Source of the DNA: Platanthera guangdongensis
Taxonomy: Eukaryota > Streptophyta > Magnoliopsida > Asparagales > Orchidaceae
NCBI GenBank assembly: GCA_039583875.1
Contig: CM077151.1
Coordinates: forward strand, 25,352,208-25,416,207
Direction: 5' to 3'
DNA: 64,000 bases
Shown: piece after piece, positions 56,302 through 64,000 of the stretch
How the letters are laid out: every line of letters starts with the position of its first letter
Position numbering within the stretch: position 1 is the first letter of the stretch
Notes under the pieces: model-generated
Seen by the model: only the letters and a program-made list of their open reading frames with translations
Told to the model about the DNA's origin: nothing
The model's database searches: none
Made by a program: the position numbers and the translations under genes

Positions 56302-56577
56302 ATAAAATCAAACGGGAATGGAGGAGCTGAAAAATCAAGCTAAACCCTTCGCCTTTATTATAATTAACTTTTTTGAAATGTGTCTTCCTAAGATTTGTTA
56401 CTGGAAATAAACTGCCATGCATAGAAGGAAATAATTGAAATAAGACTATTGATGACAGTGATGAGGTGTCATGATAAATGCTTTTTGTTGATGATATAGT
56501 TTTAATTGGTAAGAGACTTATTGTGTTAAGTGAAAATTAAAACATTGAGATATTGTTTTGAATAAAAATATTGTGAT
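56302..56577. other. AT-rich stretch between D and C
   Basis: No gene seen. Its right end (from about 56537) aligns loosely with the reverse complement of 63229-63270, extending the inverted repeat described at 62082. Confidence 0.4.
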
Positions 56578-56582
56578 AGTTT

Positions 56583-57207
56583 TGTTGGTGATTGACTTGT
56601 TGACCGGGTCAACAAGTCAAAAGGTAGTTTTGGTATTATTTTATGTTTGCATTTATTATGAGAGAGGGTGCACATTTATTATGAGCGAGAGTTGTTTAGT
56701 TTTCTTTTGCCTATATAAAGGCTCCCTTGTACATGTTTGAAACTTGATGAATAGAGAGATAAACTCCCAAAACCTTTTGTTCCTGTTTAGAGAGAGAGAG
56801 TGGGAAGCGCCGCAGCGCTGGTGTGTTTTTTCTATCCGGGCGGTTAGGAGTTGAAGCCGGGCGACTTAGTGAGCTCGCAGCGAGAGAGAACTCGCGGCTT
56901 GCGCGACCCGCGTTTTGGTGATCTCGGCAGGAGGAGCTCGCGCTGGTGTAGCTCTCGCAGGTGGAGCTCGCGCAGGAGCAGGTCGCGAATAGACCGATCC
57001 CGCCACGCGAGTTAGGCGGTCAAGCCGCGAGTGGGGTGTGGTCTCGCCTGGTGGTTTAGGCGAGAGGTGGTGAAGGCGACCTCGCTGAGTTGGTCTCGCG
57101 CGAGTGGGTGCTCGCTTTGTAGGGAAGAGCCCGCGCGGTTTGTAGCGGTCTCGCCGAGTACTTAAAAAAATTTTCGAGGTAGCAGGAGCCCATACACGTT
57201 TCCAACA
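56583..57207 (+). repeat. 5' LTR of copia C (625 bp)
   Basis: TGTTGGTGATTG ... TTCCAACA. Has a TATA box (CTATATAAAG, 56711-56720) and, upstream of it, a 29-bp palindrome at 56592-56620. Confidence 0.96.
56592..56620. promoter_or_regulatory. Palindromic W-box cluster in U3 of C (also 61462-61490)
   Basis: Perfect inverted repeat with 14-bp arms (TTGACTTGTTGACC and its complement) around one G. It contains four W-box cores TTGAC(C/T), two on each strand, about 90 bp upstream of the TATA box. W-boxes bind WRKY transcription factors; responsiveness is inferred. Confidence 0.65.
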
Positions 57208-57209
57208 AG

Positions 57210-57225
57210 TGGTATCAGAGGCAGG
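57210..57225 (+). other. Primer binding site of C
   Basis: TGGTATCAGAGGCAGG, one mismatch to the initiator tRNA-Met complement, two bases after the LTR. Confidence 0.92.
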
Positions 57226-57271
57226 TTGGATCCCCTGGGAGTTTGCTCGGAAGGTCTCGTGATAAGAAGAG

Positions 57272-60200
57272 ATGGAGATGGGAAGTGGAATGCCGGGGCA
57301 AGTCCCCAAGTTGACGAAGACCAACTATGGGAACTGGAGCATCCAGATGAGGGTACTACTAGCCTCCAAGGAGTTGTGGGAGGTAGTAGAGGATGGTGTG
57401 GAGGTGCTGACTGCCGAAGCAGAAGCCGCGTTAACGAATGCACAGAGGACAGCATTGAGAGAAGCTAAGAAGAGGGACAAGAAGGCGTTGTTCATCTTGT
57501 ACCAAGGCGTAGATGAAGCTACATTTGAAAAGATCTCGGACGCCGAGACTTCGAAGGAAGCATGGGAGATCTTGCAGCGCTCCATGCAGGGAGTAGACAA
57601 GGCCAAGAAAGTTAAGTTGCAATCCCTCCGAGGCCAGTATGAGATGATGAGGATGCAAGGGTCGGAGAAGGTTGGCGACTATGTGACCCGTCTACGGACG
57701 CTCACAAATGAGATGAAGAGAAATGGGGAGACCATAGACGAGGTTAGCTTCATGGAGAAGCTCCTACGCTCTATGTCAAAGAAATTCCGACACGTGGTGG
57801 TGGCCATCGAAGAATCGAAGGACCTCACGGTGATGACGGCGGATGAATTGATAGGCTCACTGCAAGCCCATGAGTACAGAATGGCGCAAGATAATGAAGA
57901 AGCGAGTAGTTTGGGAAAAGCACTCCAGACCCAGCTGAACTTCGGAGAGAGCTCAGGAAGTGGTGGTGGCCAGCGTGGCCGTGGCTACCAAGGAAGTGGT
58001 AGAGGAGGAAGAGGTGGTAGAGACCAAGGGAGAAGTCAATCACACCAGAAGGAGTTCGGGCAGAACCAAGGTTGGAACGCCGGAGGTAGATGAAGAGGCC
58101 GAGGCAGAGGTCAAGGCAGAGGAGGAAAAGACCAAGGCAGAGGCCAAGGTAGAGGAGGTAGAGGAGACATATCCCAGACTCAATGCTACAATTGTGGCAA
58201 GTTCGGGCACATGAGCTATGATTGTTGGGCTCCTCGGAAGGGAGGAGAGACCAACCACTATGCGGAGACGAGCAACACGGGAGGCGACCCGATGATGTTC
58301 CTTACGGTCCAAGGTGTTGGAGGTGGAAGAAATGGAGTGTGGTACTTAGACATCAGAGCCAGCAACCACATGTGCGGAGAGAGGGAGCTGTTTACGAGCC
58401 TTGAACCAAATGGTGGTGAGGTGAGTTTCGGCGACGCCTCAAAGATAGCAGTGGAAGGAAGAGGAGTTGTGGCGGTTGTGTTGAGTGGAAAGGAGGTTCT
58501 CATCAACGACGTCTTTTATGTGCCGGGCTTGAGGAGTAACATCCTAAGCCTTGGGCAGCTGGTGGAGAAGGGCTACCGGGTTTTGTTGCGGGATGGCACC
58601 CTGGCCATGAAGGACGGTCATGGGAAAGAAGTAGTGAGGGTAAAGATGACGGCGAACCGTCTCTTCACCTTGAGCATGGATGTAAAGGAGACGGCATGTC
58701 TCGCGAGGAATGAAGAAGAGGAGGAAGCTTGGCTGTGGCACCACCGGATGGGGCATCTGGGGTTCACAGGCCTGAAGTTGTTGTCTGGATCAAAGATGGT
58801 GGAAGGGCTGCCTATGATCACACCTCCTCATAGGGTCTGTGAGGCATGCACCAAGGGGAAGCAGAGAAGAGAAACATTTGAGGGTGGCAAGTCCCGAAGG
58901 GCGACGAGGCCATTGGAGTTGGTTCACTCGGACATCGCTGGTCCATTTGAAACAACTTCAATCGGTGGAAGCAAGTACTACATCACATTCACCGACGACT
59001 TCAGCAGAAAGTGTTGGGTGTATTTTCTGAAGGAGAAGGCTGAGGCGCTGGAGAAGTTCAAGGAGTTCCGGGCGATGGCTGAGAAGGAGAGTAGTCAACC
59101 GCTGAAGGTGCTCAGAACGGATAGGGGTGGGGAGTACACCTCTAGGTTGTTTGACGAGTACTGTAAGCAATGGGGGATCTCTCATCAGCTGACGGCGGCA
59201 TACTCGCCTCAGCAAAATGGCGTGGCAGAAAGGAAGAATCTCACAATCATGAACATGGCACGGAGCATGGTAAAGGGTAAGGGACTACCGAAGAAGTTCT
59301 GGGCGGAAGCAGTACAGGTGGCTGTGTACGTGCTGAATCGGTGCCCTACCAAGAGTGTGAAGTTCAAGACACCGTTTGAGGCTTGGAGTGGCTGGAAGCC
59401 AAGTGTGAAGCACCTGAGGGTCTTCGGGTGCGTGGCCTATGCTCACGTCCCGGACCAAAGGAGGAAGAAGCTGGACGACCGAAGTGAGAAGTGTATTTTT
59501 GTGGGCTACGCTCCTGAGAGCAAGGCTTACAAGTTATACAATCCTGAGACGGAGAAAGCTATCATCTCAAGGGACGTGGTGTTTGAAGAAGGAAGCTGCT
59601 GGAGCTGGGATGAGGCGGTGAAGAACATCAAGGGGATGTTTTTCGAGGATGATGAAGAAGAAGGTGGAGGAGAGGATGAAGCGGAGATGGGTGGAGCGGA
59701 GCCACCATCACCACCAAGCGGAGGTCCAGGGGGAGCTCTCACCCCTTACTCTAGTGGTGCGAGCACGAGTGGAAGCGGTCCTGGAGGAGCAAGCACCAGT
59801 GGGAGCAAGGACAACCGCCCTCAGCCCAGGATGCGGAGGCTGGATGAGATATATGAGGAGACGGCACCGGCACTTAACAATTTTTCTTTATATTGTCTCT
59901 TAGCAAATGTCGAGCCGTGCTCCTACGATGAAGCTGCCAAGGAGAAGAGTTGGAGGAAGGCGATGGATGCGGAGATCGCTTCCATAAAGAAGAACGAGAC
60001 CTGGAAGTTGGTCGACCCTCCTGCAGGCCAGAAACCCCTCGGGGTGAAGTGGGTGTACAAAGTAAAGAAGAACAAGGATGGCGGAGTGGAGAAGCACAAG
60101 GCCAGGCTAGTGGTGAAGGGCTATCGACAGGTCCAAGGCGTGAACTATGATGAAGTGTTTGCCCCCGTAGCGCGAGTTGACACCATCCGGTTGATCATAG

Positions 60201-61443
60201 CGCTAGCGGCTCACCATGGTTGGAGAATCATGCAGATGGATGTGGTCTCGGCATACTTGAACGGGTACTTGGAGGAAGATGTGTACATCGAGCAGCCTCC
60301 AGGGTACGTTGTGAAGGGGCAGGAGAGGAAAGTCTGCAAGTTAGACAAAGCACTCTACGGGCTGAAGCAAGGGGCAAGAGCGTGGAACGGAAGGATAGAT
60401 GCTTACTTGCAAAAGCATGGCTATCAGAAGAGCCCGCAAGAGCACGCCCTCTACACCAAGGTGGACCAGGAGGGCAATATGATGATTGTGTGCCTCTACG
60501 TGGACGACATGATTTTCACAGGGAACAATACTGCTATGTATGAGGAGTTCCGGGGCATGATGAAGAAGGAATTTGAGATGACAGACTTGGGAGAGTTGAG
60601 CTACTTCCTGGGAGTGGAAGTGAAGCAGGAGAAGATGGGATCTTCATATCCCAGAAGAAGTATGTAGAGGAGATCTTGAAGAAGTTCAGGATGGAGGATA
60701 GCAAGCCTATCTCCACTCCTGCTGACCCAGGGTTGAAGCTGAAGAAAGATTCTAAGGAAGGAGCGGTGGATCATACCCTATTCAAGAGTCTGGTGGGCAG
60801 TCTACGCTACCTTACCTTCACCCGACCGGACATCATGTATGCGGTCGGAGTGGTGAGCAGGCATATGGAGGAGCCAAAGGAAGACCACTTCACGGCAGCG
60901 AAGAGGATCCTGAGGTACATCAACGGGACCAGAGGCCATGGGCTGAAATATGTTATTGGAGAGGAGCTGAAGTTAGTTGGGTACTCCGATAGTGACTATG
61001 GAGGCGATGTGAACGATCGGAAGAGCACTTCCGGATATGCTTTCAATATGGGAACGGGGGTGTTCTCTTGGAGCTCGAAGAAGCAGGCAACGATAGCTCT
61101 ATCGTCCTGCGAGGCTGAGTATATTGCAGCAGCAGCTGGCACCTGCCAAGCCATCTGGCTAAGGAATCTGTTGGAGAGTTTGCAGCATGGAGTGGATGGG
61201 CCAACGACTATGTTGGTGGACAACATGTCGGCCATCCAGCTCGCGAAGAATCCCGTGCTACATGGACGTAGCAAACATATCGAGACGAGGTATCATTTCC
61301 TAAGGGAGCAGGTAGAGTTGAAGACAGTGGAAGTGAAGTATTGCCCGACCGGAGAGCAAGTCGCGGACATCTTCACCAAGGCGTTGAAGGTAGACACGTT
61401 CCTGAAGCTCAAAGGCAAACTTGGCATGTGCTGCCAAGTTTGA
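57272..61443 (+). pseudogene. Copia C gag-pol polyprotein, one stop and one frameshift
   Basis: Start MEMGSGMPGQVPKLTK at 57272. Gag of the UBN2 type (SKEAWEILQRSMQGVDKAKK), RGG-rich stretch with TGA at 58091-58093, then in the same frame the CCHC knuckle [14 protein letters not shown] (58184-58225) and protease with [11 protein letters not shown]. Then integrase ([45 protein letters not shown]), acidic/Gly-Ser linker, RT ([32 protein letters not shown]) to a 1-base deletion near 60637, and RNase H (YSDSDYGGDVNDRKSTSGYA, ALSSCEAEYIAAA) ending LGMCCQV at 61443. The protease motif is normally DTGA; here DIRA, so the catalytic loop is damaged. Confidence 0.95.
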
Positions 61444-61452
61444 GGGGGAGTT

Positions 61453-62076
61453 TGTTGGTGATTGACTTGTTGACCGGGTCAACAAGTCAAAAGGTAGTTT
61501 GGTATTATTTTATGTTTGCATTTATTATGAGAGAGGGTGCACATTTATTATGAGAGAGAGTTGTTTAGTTTTCTTTTGCCTATATAAAGGCTCCCTTGTA
61601 CATGTTTGAAACTTGATGAATAGAGAGATAAACTCCCAAAACCTTTTGTTCCTGTTTAGAGAGAGAGAGTGGGAAGCGCCGCGGCGCTGGTGTGTTTTTT
61701 CTGTCCGGGCGGTTAGGAGTTGAAGCCGGGCGACTTAGTGAGCTCGCAGCGAGAGAGAACTCGCGGCTTGCGCGACCCGCATTTTGGTGATCTCGGCAGG
61801 AGGAGCTCGCGCTGGTGTAGCTCTCGCAGGTGGAGCTCGCGCAGGAGCAGGTCGCGAATAGACCGATCCCGCCACGCGAGTTAGGCGGTCAAGCCGCGAG
61901 TGGGGTGTGGTCTCGCCTGGTGGTTTAGGCGAGAGGTGGTGAAGGCGACCTCGCTGAGTTGGTCTCGCGCGAGTGGGTGCTCGCTTTGTAGGGAAGAGCC
62001 CGCGCGGTTTGTAGCGGTCTCGCCGAGTACTTAAAAGATTTTTTGAGGTAGCAGGAGCTCATACACGTTTCCAACA
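61453..62076 (+). repeat. 3' LTR of copia C (624 bp)
   Basis: Preceded by the polypurine tract TTTGAGGGGGAGTT. Same TATA box and W-box palindrome as the 5' LTR. Confidence 0.96.
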
Positions 62077-62081
62077 AGTTT

Positions 62082-62160
62082 TACATAACTTAGATTGATT
62101 ATAAGAAAAATATTAATTGTTAGCTCATATGGGTTTAGAGTTGTTTATATATGTGTATGT
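62082..62160. repeat. Left arm of an inverted repeat
   Basis: TACATAACTTAGATTGATTA ... TCATATGGGTTTA ... TGTGTATGT matches the reverse complement of 63141-63228 at roughly 85-90 percent by eye. The outer part of this arm was displaced to 56537-56582 by insertion of copia C. Confidence 0.8.
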
Positions 62161-62774
62161 ACAAAAGAGAGTGCACGGGGTCGTGCTACCGCAAAAATAT
62201 TCCGACCACGACAGTGCCCCGACGCGACGACACTCCAACACCGAGCGTACGACTACAGTCCACTGGCACGACTGCTCGCAGGGGCTGCGAGCAGCGGGAG
62301 AGTCGATGCACCGAGGCATTATTGTGGCAGGATACTGTCATGGTCGCACCGAGGGCCACCCGTGCACTGTCTCTCCTATAATAACATTATTATTTAAATT
62401 TATATAATAACGATATATCTAATATATATTTTTATTTATTTATATTTATATGACTTTATATTTGTATTATACATATATATTTATGTTTATACAGTTATAT
62501 ATATATATATGGATTTTATATTTATATTTATATTTATATAAATAAATAAGTTAGGCGGAAGAATAGTGGAGCAGGCACTAACTTATATTTATATTAATAT
62601 AAGTATAATGTTTTAATTATATATATAACAAAAACAAAAAATACAAAAAAACTCGCACACGCAAGCTGCCTGAGGGCAATTTTGGATATCAAAAAACGTG
62701 AGCAACGGACTGCTGTGGCAGTATTCATCTCAGGAATTCGCTTATTAATAGTATAGATATGTAGACACACACAA

Positions 62775-62776
<2 letters not shown>

Positions 62777-62826
<50 letters not shown>

Positions 62827-62829
62827 ATA
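62777..62829. repeat. (TA)n microsatellite
   Basis: About 25 TA dinucleotides with one interruption. Confidence 0.95.
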
Positions 62830-63118
62830 CTACTCTAAAAAGATATATGCTGGTCTGCCAATAGGGTGAGTTCGAAAATAGGGGAAAATAGGTGACCGTC
62901 AGATTACAATTTTTTGTTTCTTAACCGTTGGATCTCGGGCTGCATATAGCGGATTAGGTTTGCACATAAAAAAAACCAAAAAACCTCCCCTCTCTCTCCT
63001 GAAACCCGATCAACAGGAAACCCCCAAAAATAGGAACAATGAGACAGACATTTTCTTCCTCCCGGCCGGCGGCTCCGCCGCCAGCGGCCTGCCCGGCACC
63101 CACCGGCGGACTCGCCGA

Positions 63119-63139
63119 TGTGTGTGTGTGTGTGTGTGT
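63119..63139. repeat. (TG)n microsatellite
   Basis: Ten TG units, followed by (AC)-rich sequence at the arm's edge. Confidence 0.95.
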
Positions 63140-63140
63140 C

Positions 63141-63228
63141 TACACACACATACACAAAACTATAAACCCATATGAGATAACAATTAACATTCTTCTCCTA
63201 ATCGATCTAAGTTATGCAAAACTGTAGG
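63141..63228. repeat. Right arm of an inverted repeat
   Basis: Uninterrupted partner of 62082-62160; continues as CAAAACTGTAGG, matching the AGTTTT target in which copia C inserted. Confidence 0.8.
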
Positions 63229-64000
63229 TATTCCTTTATTCTCCAATAAGATAGATTAGAGAGAATAAGATAGATTAAAGAGAGAGAGAGACCGATTGTT
63301 AGAATAATGTTATTTGTTAGATCATCTGGCGAATATTATATCAAATCTTTTGTTATGTTGCATGTTACATCAAATAATGTATTTCGTAAAAGGATGAAAC
63401 ATAATGAATTGGATTACCACTTTATCTAACAAAGATTCAATCAATCTTTTGTCATTTTAAATGATCAATTAGCTCATTTGACGACAAAAGCAGGGAGGGT
63501 TCCCAGAATTAACTCGACATTTAGGTATTTGGCAATTTAGACATCTAAGATATTTATGTATCAGTTTGAGAGAGAGTGTTGAATGTTCCATGTGTATATT
63601 TAGGGTTTTGAAGGAAAAATAATACACACCCATCATCCATAAGGAAAAAATATCAATCACTCTTCATATTTCTCTCCACAAGATGGGCGTCCTCTCCTAA
63701 ATAGGCTAACACGTAAACACTCTTATGGCCCTGCCGGAGCGCCGCCGGGCTACCCCCGGTGAGTTCGCAGTGTGACGCCACCAAAGGAATACACCTTATT
63801 TACTACAATAGGTTAGTGGTGTGTTAATAGAGGGTAGAAACCAACTGAAATAACGTGAACCAGCGATTCCCGGTTAACAGAGTCACGTGTCGTGCGGGTC
63901 TTAAGCGGTGCCGAGATATTACAAAACAAAGAAATGTCGTTGTTCTTTCTATTCGCTTCTCCCGATTCCGCACAGAAGCCGGACGACAGAGGGAGCCGAC
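63229..64000. other. Right edge, nothing recognised
   Basis: 63229-63720 is AT-rich with GA-rich runs (63275-63292). 63730-63790 is GC-rich (GCCGGAGCGCCGCCGGGC). Short frames only; a gene's edge beyond the window is possible but not supported. Confidence 0.4.

Larger units (their letters stand above)
56583..62076 (+). mobile_element. Ty1/copia retrotransposon C, nearly intact
   Basis: 5494 bp, TSD AGTTT (56578-56582 and 62077-62081). LTRs of 625 and 624 bp differ at about eight positions plus one gap. Primer site, single gag-pol frame and polypurine tract are all present. Different family from A and D: the Gag begins with LTKTNYGNWSIQMRVLL. Inactivated by one stop, one frameshift and a changed protease motif. 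Confidence 0.97.
62161..63140. other. Spacer of the inverted repeat; no gene recognised
   Basis: 62165-62385 is GC-richer and bounded by GTGCACGGG (62172) and CCCGTGCAC (62359), possibly a small terminal-inverted-repeat element. 62400-62640 is AT-rich; 62777-62829 is a (TA)n tract. 63050-63118 is a GC-rich run (CCGGCCGGCGGC), then (TG)n at 63119-63139. No frame looks like a protein I know. Confidence 0.45.

Noticed and set aside
58091..58093. Programmed readthrough stop in copia C
   Set aside because: A single copy cannot show it; a sense-to-TGA mutation is simpler. Kept only as a low-interest check.
62165..62385. Small protein frames in the GC-rich block
   Set aside because: Three overlapping short frames with no similarity to anything I know; the block is bounded by an inverted repeat and looks non-coding.

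Overview
This is a plant nuclear window, probably from an angiosperm and more likely a eudicot (AT-rich introns, TA microsatellites). It contains no bacterial-type operons, rRNA genes or complete host genes. Most of it is LTR retrotransposons at different stages of decay, nested in one another and partly rearranged. I read it from LTR pairs, target-site duplications (TSDs), primer sites and polyprotein motifs.

Layout. (1) 1-5193, minus: Ty1/copia element, family A copy A1, running off the left edge. (2) 5199-6332: AT-rich, with a degenerate tandem repeat. (3) 6333-8292, plus: 5' LTR and broken gag of a Ty3/gypsy element (G0), cut at 8292. (4) 8293-21544, plus: a composite of two related Ty3/gypsy elements sharing a truncated middle LTR; both carry two intron-like segments around the gag-protease boundary. 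(5) 21545-21805: 19-bp minisatellite. (6) 23515-27334, minus: five in-frame exons of a GT31 beta-1,3-galactosyltransferase, the only clear host gene, with copia relics in one intron and both gene ends missing. (7) 28365-36188, minus: small non-autonomous LTR element E (TSD GTATG) containing a 5.7-kb non-autonomous LTR element F (TSD GTTCC), which encodes an Asn-rich zinc-knuckle protein. (8) 37271-48470: a 2.9-kb tandem duplication; copy 1 was later interrupted by copia element A2 (39664-45068, TSD GGATC) and copy 2 keeps the empty site. (9) 48453-56296, minus: small-LTR copia element D (TSD GGAAC) split by copia A3 (50583-55885, plus, TSD GTTAT). D carries a 64-bp copy of initiator tRNA-Met in place of its 5' internal region. 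(10) 56583-62076, plus: copia element C (TSD AGTTT), fairly young, inserted in one arm of an inverted repeat whose other arm is at 63141-63228. (11) 62161-64000: AT-rich and GC-rich non-coding sequence with microsatellites.

History. Nesting and hand-counted LTR differences agree: D and A3 (about 6-7 percent) and E (about 6 percent) are older; F (about 2 percent), A2 (2 of 171) and C (about 1.3 percent) are younger. D inserted first. A tandem duplication followed whose breakpoint lies inside D's LTR, and A2 then entered one duplicate. No polyprotein is intact; most stops look like C-to-T or G-to-A changes, as expected for methylated, silenced repeats. The observations I would check first are the captured tRNA, the duplication junction with a templated filler, the gag-protease introns, element F's protein, and the W-box palindrome in element C's LTR.
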